Shown: positions 50,601 through 58,231, counted from the stretch's first letter. The stretch is DNA of 64,000 bases from Heminiphilus faecis (GCF_008728965.1 NZ_VSMC01000002.1:89789-153788), one strand, 5' to 3'. Notes: generated by a model from the sequence alone, not told the origin. Program-made: numbers and translations.

Positions 50601-50844
50601 TATAAGAGAAGACCAGCACGGCTGTTTTAGGATTTGCTACTTGTAACACATAGTTACCGTCTATGTCAGTGGCAGTGGCGACTCCGTTACCGCCTTTCAG
50701 GGTCACTGTGGCCCCGATGAGCGGCTCGCCGGTATCGTCGACTACCGTACCCCTGATAGTTTCGGCATATGCCGACATAGCCCCGAGGACTACGAAAAGC
50801 AGGAGTAACGAAATGCATCGAAAAACTTTCTTTACATTTTCCAT
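47677..50844 (-). CDS. xusA: SusC-family transporter, first pair (XusA-like)
   Basis: 1055 residues with a signal peptide (1-27, SAYAET), carboxypeptidase-like domain (IRGTVVDDTGEPLIGATVTLKGG), TonB-box region (EEVVVVGYGQQKK) and plug with LVDGIERDMSSVDVSSVKSI and ATAVYGVKGANGVVLITTKRG. A long barrel ends in Leu (FNLGIKFNL). It is first gene of the six-gene xus-type operon SusC-SusD-SusC-SusD-XusE-GH10. It would import xylan oligosaccharides across the outer membrane in a TonB-dependent way. Preceded by a long leader. Confidence 0.94.
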   Translation of the reverse strand: MENVKKVFRCISLLLLFVVLGAMSAYAETIRGTVVDDTGEPLIGATVTLKGGNGVATATDIDGNYVLQVANPKTAVLVFSYIGMLPKEVKVEGRSKVDVTLVTNTQQLEEVVVVGYGQQKKASVVGAITQATGEALERAAGVHDISAALTGNLPGVVTVQSSGMPGDESAKITIRGASSWNNSDPLVLVDGIERDMSSVDVSSVKSISVLKDASATAVYGVKGANGVVLITTKRGEEGRAKIDVGFTATLKGVSKLPNKADSYDALAALNKAVVHELAVLPTSWTHMTPHAVLYKYRNPANLEEFERYPNVDWQDELFKKHAMAYNGNVSISGGTKFVRYFAVIDFVHEGDLFRKIDSGRGYTANFDYNRINARSNLDFTITPTTVFKVNIAGSSGQRNSSTPDSGGTSFDQSNWQNQQIWAGVYNVAPDAFRPVYSDGTYGYDPVHMNISNSVEKLATGGAFKSTTTRVNTDFVLEQDLAFITKGLNFRGMISWDNRFVESQRGVNDLWNGPIHKWIDPKTGIAQIKEPKDNVTGFEYSPGNWSLLNGQVQDHMTIRNLNYQLQLNWNREFGRHNVGLTGVWTRQETAVGNMIPIHREDWVFRATYNFADRYFVEYNGAYNGSEKFGKGYRFGFFNSGAIGWRPSQEKFWSNLGLNNWWEELKIRASYGEIGDDSGDRFLYMDQWAYGGNTNMSVSGFSDPQGSTYPNGSIYQYYRLTVLGNPDAHWEKVKKMNLGIDFSFLNNTIAGTVEIFKDKRNDILIRGGDRSIPTYFGQTPPTANLGKAEAKGYEFELRFNKNITRDIRIWANASMTHAANKIIFREDPELKPAYQKQAGYGIGQTHAYINGGFLNSFDELIGAPSHDVNNETRLPGDYYIVDFNGDGIVDVQDNAPYGYTGTPENTYNATIGFDYKGFSCFVQFYGVTGVTRDVGLVSFSGNSHNVYNLGDWWNGTDLSGDVIIPRYYSQVSSYSNGTQYLYDGSYVRLKNAEIAYTWTGGWVKKLGIDFLKVYLNGNNLWLWTRMPDDRESNFAGGAGSGAYPTMRRFNLGIKFNL

Positions 50845-51053
50845 TGTAGTTTGTTTAAAGCGAATAATTTTTTAATTGGTTTTTTAAGATGGGAACCATG
50901 CTCTCATGTATGGCTCCGGTTAAGGTTAGTTTAATTGATTCTTCTTTCTATAAGCAGTTTGTTTAAGGTTGATATTTAGGTTAATTAATTGGCTGACGAC
51001 AAATAAAGCCATCGCCCGGTCCGCACGTCATGGTGGCGGCGGCACAGCAGAAT

Positions 51054-51073
51054 CGGCACAAGGTGAAGTGCCG
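51054..51073 (-). promoter_or_regulatory. Hairpin in the xusA 5' leader
   Basis: CGGCAC and GTGCCG arms around an 8-base loop, inside the predicted leader of about 300 bases between the -7 element at 51148-51155 and xusA. The leader 50845-51147 has no gene. A role for the hairpin in translation control is only a possibility. Confidence 0.3.
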
Positions 51074-51147
51074 GCCGATAACGATTGACTTTAATTTGAT
51101 TTCCATTATTAAGTTTGTTAATACGACTTAAAATCCAAATCCGGTTT

Positions 51148-51155
51148 CAAAGATA
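51148..51155 (-). promoter_or_regulatory. -7 element of the xus operon promoter
   Basis: TATCTTTG on the minus strand, an exact TAnnTTTG match identical to the element of the GH127 operon. No TTTG is seen at the right distance upstream, in keeping with an activator-dependent promoter, for instance one driven by the HTCS. Confidence 0.5.
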
Positions 51156-51294
51156 TGTTAAACAGGCGAGACGGTTTAATTAATACGTAACACGCCTCTT
51201 TTATGTAGTAACCCGACGGCGAGATGCTGTAACAAAAATCTCTGAACACGTAACACTGCTTTCGCAAATATTTAACCAATAAGCCATTACAAAT

Positions 51295-51319
51295 AGGGCG
51301 AAAGCAGGACTTCCGCCCT
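51295..51319 (-). terminator. Terminator-like hairpin of the GH5-GH43 operon
   Basis: Ten-base arms AGGGCGGAAG and CTTTCGCCCT (minus strand) around a 5-base loop, 61 bases beyond the GH43 stop, followed by ATTTGT. The 536-base gap 50845-51380 holds this, the -7 element and the leader hairpin, but no convincing gene. Confidence 0.5.
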
Positions 51320-51380
51320 TTCATAATAGATCGAAACAGTGCGTCTATTCATAGATTCCTAAAACAACATTAACCCTTGA

Positions 51381-53045
51381 TTACCTAAAAATACCTGTAT
51401 GATTCATGTTTGTTAACTCTCCGGCCATGTCCGAAACTGTATTGGGCACCCTGCGATAATCGAACCGGTCGACATCAATATATCCGCCGGGAGCTTCGGT
51501 GGCGTAGTTATATATAGCGAAGCGTGTGCCCATAAAAAGACGACGGTAGTCAAAACGCATCTTGAACTCATCGCCGGTATCGGTCCAGTCAATGCCGTCG
51601 GTGCTATAGGCAAACCGCGCTATGTCGCGGCCCACGCGGAAGTCTGCATTGATACGCAGATATATGCTGTTCACGTCGGCAGGGAGCTTGATGCTGCGCA
51701 TGACTTCCTCGTCAACGCTGTCTATTATCTTGCTGTCGTTTTTGAAATTGACGGTTGTCGAAGTCACAGTCAGGTAATGACCGTCGGCCTTCTTTGTCAC
51801 AGACAGCAGTCCGGAGTGTCCGTTGAAGGCTCCGAAGCCGGCTACGTCGCCGGTGCGCATGTGCGATATATCGACTTTGACCACACCCTCACACTCGGGC
51901 CCCTCCATACGCTGGCTCACCGTGTTGGGAGCTTCATATATGTTCGACACGACGCGCGAGGTCTTCAGGCGCAATCGGCCGGGCGCCTCGTCAAGCGACC
52001 AAGCCTCGTTGACAGGACAATGGTTCCACTGCCAGTTTTTGTTCAGCCTCGACGAAGTAAAATCGTCGGAGGTAACGATGCCCGACGAATACTCACCCGT
52101 CACGGGCTTATCCACCACAAGGGGCACACGTCCGTTTTCGTCACCGAGTATGGGCCACCCGTCGGTCCAGCGACAAGGCACAAGCGTGAGCACACGCCCC
52201 ACTCCGCCGCGGTCTTGAAATATTACTCCCCACCAGTTGCCGGCGGCGTCATCGACTATGCACCCCTGCCCCACGTAAGGAAATCCGGCAAATGCATCCT
52301 GAAGTATCACCATCTGCTCATAAGGTCCTGTCACACTGTCTGCACGATAGCACAGCTGACGACGCGGGCCGCCCTGCGGCCATGCTATGATGAGCAGATA
52401 ATACTTGCCGTTGTACTTGATGGCACGGCTCCCCTCATGCAACCCGGGCTCAAAGGCGTCACTATCAATCACACACTTCTTTACACCGTCGGGTTTTACT
52501 CCGCTGAGATCAGGTTGCAGTTCGGTGAGCGTTATGGCTCCTGATCCGGAATAGACATACACGCGTCCGTCATCATCAAACAAGAGCGACGAGTCGTGGA
52601 AGTGGTCGGTGCGTGACACCTGCGTCCACTCTCCGGCAGGATCGGCTGTCTTATATATATAAGAACGATAAGGATGATCATTAGGCGAGAACAGCACATA
52701 AAACATACCGTCGTGGTAACGCAGCGACGTTGCCCACTGGCCCTTGCCATATACGGTGCCGCCTTCCAGACGATAATACGGAGAGTCATCGAGTGTATCG
52801 AACACATAACTGATCACCTCCCAGTTGACGAGGTCGCGCGAGCGCATCACAGGACATCCCGGCATAAGATGCATGGTTGTGGTCACCATATAAAAGTACT
52901 CACCCACTCTTATAACATCGGGGTCGGGCACATCGGCCCACAGCATGGGATTGACCATACGGCTGTCATCAAGATTCTCAGCAGTTACCATTGCCGGACT
53001 CACAGCCATTACCATCACCATGATACTTATCAAAAGTCTTCTCAT
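51381..53045 (-). CDS. GH43 (subfamily 12-like) arabinofuranosidase/xylosidase with C-terminal lectin-like domain
   Basis: 554 residues with a signal peptide (1-22, MVTAEN). GH43 propeller in the first about 310 residues: base Asp in WADVPDPDVIRVG, second Asp in FHDSSLLFDDDG and acid Glu in GLHEGSRAIKYNGKYYLL. The remaining about 240 residues (from SSGIVTSDDFTSSRLNKNWQWNH) are a concanavalin-like sandwich as in beta-xylosidase-type GH43 proteins. It is of a different type from the two shorter GH43 proteins with CBM6-like tails. It lies 28 bases after the GH5 gene, the same operon. It would trim arabinose from (arabino)xylan oligosaccharides. Confidence 0.88.
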   Translation of the reverse strand: MRRLLISIMVMVMAVSPAMVTAENLDDSRMVNPMLWADVPDPDVIRVGEYFYMVTTTMHLMPGCPVMRSRDLVNWEVISYVFDTLDDSPYYRLEGGTVYGKGQWATSLRYHDGMFYVLFSPNDHPYRSYIYKTADPAGEWTQVSRTDHFHDSSLLFDDDGRVYVYSGSGAITLTELQPDLSGVKPDGVKKCVIDSDAFEPGLHEGSRAIKYNGKYYLLIIAWPQGGPRRQLCYRADSVTGPYEQMVILQDAFAGFPYVGQGCIVDDAAGNWWGVIFQDRGGVGRVLTLVPCRWTDGWPILGDENGRVPLVVDKPVTGEYSSGIVTSDDFTSSRLNKNWQWNHCPVNEAWSLDEAPGRLRLKTSRVVSNIYEAPNTVSQRMEGPECEGVVKVDISHMRTGDVAGFGAFNGHSGLLSVTKKADGHYLTVTSTTVNFKNDSKIIDSVDEEVMRSIKLPADVNSIYLRINADFRVGRDIARFAYSTDGIDWTDTGDEFKMRFDYRRLFMGTRFAIYNYATEAPGGYIDVDRFDYRRVPNTVSDMAGELTNMNHTGIFR

Positions 53046-53073
53046 TATATAATTGTATTTATTGCCAAAAACA

Positions 53074-55143
53074 TTATCGTATTATCACTTTTTCACGGCC
53101 CACTACGTATAAACCGGGCGGAAGCCCTTTTACCGCACTGCTACGCTTCACTCCCGAGCGTACTCTGACACCTCCGAGTGTATACACGTCCACCGGCTCG
53201 TCACCGTCGGCTTCAGGTAACTCAATGGCCGTCATCTCGGAATAATCGTCATTGTTGGTCAGATACACTTTCTCGATACGGAAACGTGTGCCGCCCGTAC
53301 TCCAGAATCCGGCTATGTATATATGCGACGGATCAAGCTTGCGCCTGTCTCTGTCAGAATACATCTCGCGCAACTTCACTACTACCGTTCGCTTGCCGGT
53401 GGCGTCGGTTATGAACGGATCGCTCCAGTAATTGTCGACATTGAAAATGCGGAATGACAGGCCGGCGCCGTATGTACCGCCGAGTTTTACCACACAATAT
53501 TTATATGCCGACATATCGGCGCCGCCGTTATACTTCCATCCGGCAAAACCGTACTTGCCGGTAGTAACCTCGCCTGACGCCTCGTCGAAAGTGCCTTTTT
53601 CCCATATTGATTGGTCAAACAACCCCTTTGTCAGAGGAAATGTCGATGCTGTCACAAGAAGTTCGGTTGTATGGCTTATCGAGTGGGTATCGGTATAGGT
53701 GACCGTCACAAGCGCATTGCCGTCGCTACGTGCATACAGAGTTCCGGGATTGCTGACATCGACAGCATCGTGCGATGATGACCTGTAACCGGCCGACATG
53801 GTTATGTCACGTGTGCTTCCGTCAGTATAAACGGCATTGATTGTCACGGGGAAACGGCCGCCTGTAAGTATCGTCAGCTCGTTGCCGTCGCGACACTCTA
53901 TGTGATCCACTACCCCTTCCTGCCCGGCCCCGGCGGCATAGTCCTGATACCAATGATAGACCGGCCAAGGACAAGCCTCGGGATCGTTGAGAAACGTATA
54001 GGCGCCGGGAGTACCGGGTATATCCTTGAATTTAGCGAGCAGCTCCGCGCCGGTAAACAGTAGCCAGCTGACATTGCCCGAACGGTCGGCTATACATTTG
54101 AAGTTGGCGCCGAAACCGGTACCGTAAGCCTCTCCTGTTATGCTTTTGCCCCATGAAGAGTCGTATTTCGCCGGAGCCCAGTCCATTTCCGTAATCATTA
54201 ACGGCGCAAAATCCGCTACCGGGGATATCTGCTTCTGCCAGCCGTCACGAAAACCTTCGTAACCGCCACCCATCACTCCTCCGAGTTCCTGACTCGGCTC
54301 CTCGGCGTCACTGCCGAACCATCCGGGATAAGCATGCGCCGCATAACCGATGTTGTCGCCCTCAATCGGGTTTACGGCATAACCGTTGTAGTTGGACTGA
54401 TAAGCCAGCCCGGGAATCCACAATATATTATTGCAGCCCTTTGCCCTCATGGCATCAACGATTTCCTGAAAAAACGTCTTCAGGCTGTCAAACTGTGGCT
54501 GCGTAGAACTTCCGACCGTACCATCAGTACCTTTTATATTTATCGGTTCATTGGCCAGCTCAAACATCACATGATGATTGTTTTTCAGCCTTTCATGGCC
54601 GGCGACATGACTCCATACCTTTTTCAGATATTTATGATAGCTGTCACCGACGGCTATAGTCTGCGGACAAACTCCCGGCGGACGCATCACTACATAAAGC
54701 CCTTTAGATATGGCATACTCCGCCATCGGCACAAAAACCGCATCAAGATATTTGCAGAAACGGTCAAAGTCAAAGGCCGAAATATCGTTTTCGCCCGATA
54801 CCGAAGCCCCGGGCCTGTTTGACCAGTACGGGTCCATATGCAGCCTAAGAAAATTCATTTTCCATCCGGCAGCCAGTATCTCGTCTATTTTCTGCATGTT
54901 GTAACGCAGACATGCATTTACATCATAATTGCTCCACTTGGTACCCCGCTCATTGAACCACGGGCTGTAAGTCTGGGCAAAACCGTGCAAATTCACCTTG
55001 TTGCCGTCCGCATCTACAAGATAGCGTCCGTCAACACACAGCTCCGGCATAGACATACCGTCCCATGCTGACGCCGGTAGAGTCATCGCAAACACAACGA
55101 CCCAAAGCACCCGACGTATTACTGAATTTGCTACTATTTCCAT
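53074..55143 (-). CDS. GH5-family endo-glycanase (xylanase-type) with Ig-like and C-terminal sorting-like domains
   Basis: 689 residues with a signal peptide (1-26, LPASAWDG). GH5 barrel (about 30-385): VNLHGFAQTYSPWF, acid/base Glu199 in VMFELANEP and nucleophile Glu319 in LMITEMDW. A bacterial Ig-like domain (about 410-500, ITMSAGYRSSSHDAVDVSNPGTLYA) and a carbohydrate-binding-like sandwich (about 505-640) follow. The last about 40 residues (VYTLGGVRVRSGVKRS..GLPPGLYVVGREKVIIR) resemble a type IX secretion C-terminal sorting region. In xylan loci this GH5 type (GH5_21-like) is an endo-xylanase; subfamily is inferred. First gene of a two-gene operon. Confidence 0.85.
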   Translation of the reverse strand: MEIVANSVIRRVLWVVVFAMTLPASAWDGMSMPELCVDGRYLVDADGNKVNLHGFAQTYSPWFNERGTKWSNYDVNACLRYNMQKIDEILAAGWKMNFLRLHMDPYWSNRPGASVSGENDISAFDFDRFCKYLDAVFVPMAEYAISKGLYVVMRPPGVCPQTIAVGDSYHKYLKKVWSHVAGHERLKNNHHVMFELANEPINIKGTDGTVGSSTQPQFDSLKTFFQEIVDAMRAKGCNNILWIPGLAYQSNYNGYAVNPIEGDNIGYAAHAYPGWFGSDAEEPSQELGGVMGGGYEGFRDGWQKQISPVADFAPLMITEMDWAPAKYDSSWGKSITGEAYGTGFGANFKCIADRSGNVSWLLFTGAELLAKFKDIPGTPGAYTFLNDPEACPWPVYHWYQDYAAGAGQEGVVDHIECRDGNELTILTGGRFPVTINAVYTDGSTRDITMSAGYRSSSHDAVDVSNPGTLYARSDGNALVTVTYTDTHSISHTTELLVTASTFPLTKGLFDQSIWEKGTFDEASGEVTTGKYGFAGWKYNGGADMSAYKYCVVKLGGTYGAGLSFRIFNVDNYWSDPFITDATGKRTVVVKLREMYSDRDRRKLDPSHIYIAGFWSTGGTRFRIEKVYLTNNDDYSEMTAIELPEADGDEPVDVYTLGGVRVRSGVKRSSAVKGLPPGLYVVGREKVIIR

Positions 55144-55173
55144 CTATTAGGATTCTTGGTTAAGAATACTTCA

Positions 55174-55207
55174 CAAAAGTATCCATACCTTGACCTTAAT
55201 CAGCAAA
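55174..55207 (-). promoter_or_regulatory. Promoter of the GH5-GH43 operon
   Basis: Minus strand TTTG (55207-55204), 22 bases, TACTTTTG (55181-55174). It lies about 31 bases before the GH5 start codon. The rest of 55208-55377 has no recognised feature. Confidence 0.6.
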
Positions 55208-55377
55208 AGGCACGTAACACACACCTCTGCCACCGACACATCCTCGATTCAAACAGTTACAAACCCGTCTGCATACGTAACACTTGCCGAGTCATCACAT
55301 TGCATACCAACCCGTTGGACACGACCGACAAGCGGTCCACTTTCGCTTAATATTTATAGTAGAGGGGGAAGATTATT

Positions 55378-56304
55378 CTACAGCCGCAAAGCCTTATTGC
55401 GCAATCCGGCATCAAGCATATCGCCGGGTATGAATACAGCCAACGACTGTATTATACTGTTGAGTATTTTCTCTCTGATAAAATCATGACGCAGATAAAG
55501 CGATACTCTGCGTTGCGACAGATAGTCACCGTCGATACGGCGCACGTTGTCACGCTGTTTTTCACTGAGCATAGGTATGTGCATTTCCGGTATAATCGTA
55601 AAACCGCCGTTTTCATCCACTATACGCACTAATGTGTCTATACTGCCGGCCTCATATATGCGCTTACCTAAATTACGGGTCTTACAAAAACTGAACGCGC
55701 TTTCACGCAGGCACTGCGACTCCTTCATTATCCACATCTGTTCATGCTCAAGATGTTCCGGCCTGAATACAGGCAACTTACGCCAGCAGCTTTCAGCTAT
55801 ATATACCCAAAACGGCTCCATATACAACGGTATCTCCATGATGCCCTCACGGAAATGCCCGCTTATGGAAATGCCGACATCGATTCTACCCTGTAATAGA
55901 CTGTCCAGCATTGCATCATACTTCATTTCCGACATGCTTAATTCCACCTGCGGATATAGACCGGTGTATATTTTAATGAATCGCGGCAGTAAGTAAGGAG
56001 CTATTGTCGGCCCTATAGCTATATCAAGCTTACCGGCCACCTTACTCTTTTCTTCATTCACCAGCTCCGTTATTCGGTCTGACTCACTTATGACATTTAC
56101 CGCTTGCCGTATTATCTTCTCCCCTATAACGGTCGGGACTACATGTTTGTTGGTCCGCTCAAATATACGCACATCAAGCTCCTGTTCAAGTTTTTGAAGC
56201 AACGAACTTAGTGTCGGCTGCGTAATGTCAAGAGCCTCGGCCGCTTTTGCAAAGTTGCGGTAACGGTCAATTGACACTATATATCTGAGTTGCTGGAGAG
56301 TCAT
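55378..56304 (-). CDS. oxyR: OxyR, peroxide-sensing LysR-type regulator
   Basis: 308 residues. An N-terminal winged helix-turn-helix (MTLQQLRYIVSIDRYRNFAKAAEALDITQPTLSSLLQKLE region) is followed by the LysR substrate-binding domain. The redox pair is present: Cys198 and Cys207 in QCLRESAFSFCK, the same spacing and context as the peroxide-sensing Cys199/Cys208 of E. coli OxyR. Hydrogen peroxide oxidises the pair to a disulphide and turns on defence genes. The gene diverges from a 4Fe-4S protein gene with overlapping promoters; rubrerythrin follows nearby. Naming as OxyR is well supported by the cysteines and neighbours. Confidence 0.92.
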   Translation of the reverse strand: MTLQQLRYIVSIDRYRNFAKAAEALDITQPTLSSLLQKLEQELDVRIFERTNKHVVPTVIGEKIIRQAVNVISESDRITELVNEEKSKVAGKLDIAIGPTIAPYLLPRFIKIYTGLYPQVELSMSEMKYDAMLDSLLQGRIDVGISISGHFREGIMEIPLYMEPFWVYIAESCWRKLPVFRPEHLEHEQMWIMKESQCLRESAFSFCKTRNLGKRIYEAGSIDTLVRIVDENGGFTIIPEMHIPMLSEKQRDNVRRIDGDYLSQRRVSLYLRHDFIREKILNSIIQSLAVFIPGDMLDAGLRNKALRL

Positions 56305-56329
56305 CGGCCTACAATAGATTATTTCTATG

Positions 56330-56359
56330 CAAATATAGCTAAAATCTGTTGTTCATAAA
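56330..56359 (-). promoter_or_regulatory. oxyR promoter, overlapping the divergent promoter
   Basis: Minus strand TTTA (56359-56356), 18 bases, TATATTTG (56337-56330). Its upstream element overlaps that of the plus-strand promoter at 56349-56379, so the two are likely to be co-regulated or mutually exclusive. Confidence 0.5.
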
Positions 56360-56379
56360 TCATACAATATATAATTTTG
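56349..56379 (+). promoter_or_regulatory. Promoter of the 4Fe-4S membrane protein
   Basis: TTG (56349-56351), 20 bases, TAATTTTG (56372-56379), 23 bases before the ATG at 56402. Confidence 0.65.
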
Positions 56380-56401
56380 CCATAAATAAAATATCACATA
56401 T

Positions 56402-57085
56402 ATGACTCTTAAACGTTTTCACAGACACATGCCCGCAAAAGGGCCTTACTTATATTGGATACTCATTGCTTATCTTGCTATAGGATATTTCTATCCCGCT
56501 ATCGGCATTATAGCATTGATCTGTATGATTGCGCCTGTTGCTTTTGCCGTAAAGCGAGGACGTTGGTGGTGTGGAAACGCCTGTCCGCGCGGCAACCTCT
56601 ATGACCGATTGCTGTCTAAATACTCTCCTCATCGGCCTATACCCGGATTCGTAAGAACATTCGGCTTCCGGCTGTTTATGGTACTGTTCATCTTCACTGT
56701 ATTCGGGGTGCAGATGTATTTTGCAGGAAGCGACTTGAACGCCATAGGCCGTGTATTCTGGAACATAATATTAGTAACAACTGTGATCGGCGTCATACTT
56801 TCATTCATTTATGCACCGCGCACATGGTGTTCATTCTGCCCTATGGGCACATTGTCATCATGGATATCGCCCAAAAACGCTCCCCTGCCTCATAACTTTA
56901 CAAACATTCATGTAGATCATACTTGCCGTATGAAATGCAAGAGTTGCGCAAGGGTATGTCCTATGCAGCTTACACCTTATGACTGTCGCGGAAATGAATC
57001 CGGATATCTTCACGCCGACTGTATCAAGTGTGGCCGATGCGTTACTGCGTGTCCGTTAAAGATAATGACACTAAAACATAAATAA
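56402..57085 (+). CDS. Polytopic 4Fe-4S membrane protein (NapH/polyferredoxin-like)
   Basis: 227 residues with about four membrane helices (about 17-50, 83-103 and 114-135). There are Cys-rich loops CGNACPRGN and CSFCPMGTL, as in NapH/NosR/CcoG-type electron-transfer proteins. The C-terminus is a two-cluster ferredoxin domain with CRMKCKSCARVCPMQL and CIKCGRCVTACPLKI. It would pass electrons at the membrane; partner unknown. It is divergent from oxyR with overlapping promoters, which points to OxyR control and perhaps to a role in reducing power for peroxide detoxification. The specific function is inferred. Confidence 0.8.
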   Translation: MTLKRFHRHMPAKGPYLYWILIAYLAIGYFYPAIGIIALICMIAPVAFAVKRGRWWCGNACPRGNLYDRLLSKYSPHRPIPGFVRTFGFRLFMVLFIFTVFGVQMYFAGSDLNAIGRVFWNIILVTTVIGVILSFIYAPRTWCSFCPMGTLSSWISPKNAPLPHNFTNIHVDHTCRMKCKSCARVCPMQLTPYDCRGNESGYLHADCIKCGRCVTACPLKIMTLKHK

Positions 57086-57138
57086 ACCTGCGTTTTTCCG
57101 ACAGGCATAAACATGTCGGTACGGCATATATGCAGTTA

Positions 57139-57170
57139 TGGCCGGGGAGTCTCATTCGACGGCCCGGCCA
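57139..57170. terminator. Hairpin between convergent 4Fe-4S protein and rubrerythrin genes
   Basis: TGGCCGGG (57139-57146) and CCCGGCCA (57163-57170) pair perfectly around a 16-base loop in the gap between two converging stops. No long T-run. A weaker hairpin CCGACA/TGTCGG lies just upstream. Confidence 0.45.
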
Positions 57171-57203
57171 CCATTATAATATTCCAACAAAACAGATTAA
57201 CTA

Positions 57204-57785
57204 TCAATAATTAGTTTTCTTTCGTTCAAAGTATCCTTGCTCTTTACCGCATACAGGACATTTGCCGGGAGCTGACTTGCCCCTATGCACATATCCACAA
57301 TAACGGCACTGCCACTCTTCTTCCTCCTCATCCGCAAATACGCTTTCGCTTTCCACTCGTTCGAGAAGTTTAAGATAACGTGCTTCATGCTGCTGCTCAA
57401 CAGAAGCCACGAGCCTGAAGTGAGAGGCAATACGGGCAAATCCCTCTTCCTGCGCCACATTGGCAAACCCGAGATACATATCAGCCCATTCCTCGTGCTC
57501 TCCGGCCGCCGCTTCACGTAGATTACGCGCCGTATTGCCCACCGGACCGGCCGGATATGATGCGGTTATCTCAAGCATTCCTTCGTCAAGGAAGCTGAAA
57601 AAACTCTTGGCATGAGCATATTCCTGTTCTGCCGTTTCAAGAAATATGGCAGCTATCTGCTCATAGCCCTCATTCTTAGCGACTTCGGCAAAAATCGTAT
57701 AACGTCCGCGAGCCTGTGACTCACCTGCGAAAGACTTTAGAAGATTTTTCTCCGTCTCAGTCCCCTTGATGCTTTTTTTATCCAT
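57204..57785 (-). CDS. rbr: Rubrerythrin
   Basis: 193 residues from the ATG at 57785; the open frame extends 13 codons further but the conserved start is [29 protein letters not shown], given here in part. A ferritin-like di-iron four-helix domain with Glu ligands ([37 protein letters not shown]) is followed by a C-terminal rubredoxin-like domain ([15 protein letters not shown]). It reduces hydrogen peroxide to water in the cytoplasm of anaerobes. It stands close to oxyR, in keeping with peroxide control. No consensus promoter was found upstream of its start. Confidence 0.94.
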   Translation of the reverse strand: MDKKSIKGTETEKNLLKSFAGESQARGRYTIFAEVAKNEGYEQIAAIFLETAEQEYAHAKSFFSFLDEGMLEITASYPAGPVGNTARNLREAAAGEHEEWADMYLGFANVAQEEGFARIASHFRLVASVEQQHEARYLKLLERVESESVFADEEEEEWQCRYCGYVHRGKSAPGKCPVCGKEQGYFERKKTNY

Positions 57786-57992
57786 GATAATATCTCCGAT
57801 TTTTAAATTATACTCTTTTAACATCGTACCGCATCGTAATGTTCACGACTCCGATTGCTAATCATCCAAAAAAATTCCTAAAGAAAATAGCACCCGACTT
57901 ACATCCGACGTCATATATGCTTATATTATATATGTATATCCGCCGGATTAATGTCAAATTTTAATTTTTAGCAAATTTTTAGCGTCATAATA

Positions 57993-58023
57993 TTTGCATT
58001 TCATTATATATTTTGTAAATTTG
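57993..58023 (+). promoter_or_regulatory. Promoter of the trp leader and trpB
   Basis: TTTG (57993-57996), exactly 19 bases, TAAATTTG (58016-58023): a perfect Bacteroidota promoter. Transcription is expected near 58030, 28 bases before the leader-peptide ATG and about 200 before trpB. Confidence 0.75.
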
Positions 58024-58057
58024 CCACATCATCCATCATACAATAATGTTAGCTCAC

Positions 58058-58114
58058 ATGACATACAATGCATATTGGTGGCGCATCGGTAATAATTATC
58101 GATGGCGACCTTGA
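58058..58114 (+). CDS. trpL: trp leader peptide
   Basis: An 18-residue open frame, MTYNAYWWRIGNNYRWRP, with three Trp (two adjacent at positions 7-8) and three Tyr. Its stop codon TGA lies just after attenuator segment 2. Trp is rare in proteins, so three in 18 residues, placed exactly where stalling would control the downstream hairpins, is strong evidence of a regulatory leader peptide and not chance. Confidence 0.85.
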   Translation: MTYNAYWWRIGNNYRWRP

Positions 58115-58171
58115 CATGCATCAACCGTGGGTAGAATAAGGAGCATTCCAGACTAAACAATACGCATTTAT

Positions 58172-58206
58172 GCAGCCATCGAATAATAATTCGGTGGCTG
58201 CTTTTT
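58172..58206 (+). terminator. trpB: Attenuator terminator before trpB
   Basis: A 12-bp stem with a single T:G pair, 6-base loop and five T residues, ending 26 bases before the trpB start codon. It is the 3:4 hairpin of the trp attenuator. Confidence 0.88.
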
Positions 58207-58231
58207 CATATCAACTTTTTTTAATTTCATC

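Larger units (their letters stand above)
58030..58206 (+). promoter_or_regulatory. Ribosome-mediated trp attenuator (Bacteroid-trp-like leader)
   Basis: Segments 1:2 form a hairpin, ATCGGTAA (58085-58092) with TTATCGAT (58096-58103), just after tandem Trp codons (58076-58081). Segment 2 TCGATGGC (58099-58106) is the exact complement of segment 3 GCCATCGA (58175-58182). Segments 3:4 form the terminator, GCAGCCATCGAA (58172-58183) with TTCGGTGGCTGC (58190-58201), then TTTTT (58202-58206). Stalling at the Trp codons covers segment 1 and lets 2 pair with 3, keeping transcription going. With charged tRNA-Trp the ribosome reaches the stop (58112), covers segment 2 and the terminator forms. The layout fits the Bacteroid-trp RNA motif as known from comparative work. 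Confidence 0.88.

Noticed and set aside
51118..51324. 68-residue minus-strand open frame upstream of xusA
   Set aside because: No recognisable domain. It overlaps the terminator-like hairpin and the -7 element, and no promoter or start-site support is seen.
55166..55181. Short inverted repeat ATACTT/AAGTAT before the GH5 gene as an operator
   Set aside because: It is six bases per arm and AT-rich, and half of it is the promoter -7 element itself; chance is the simpler explanation.
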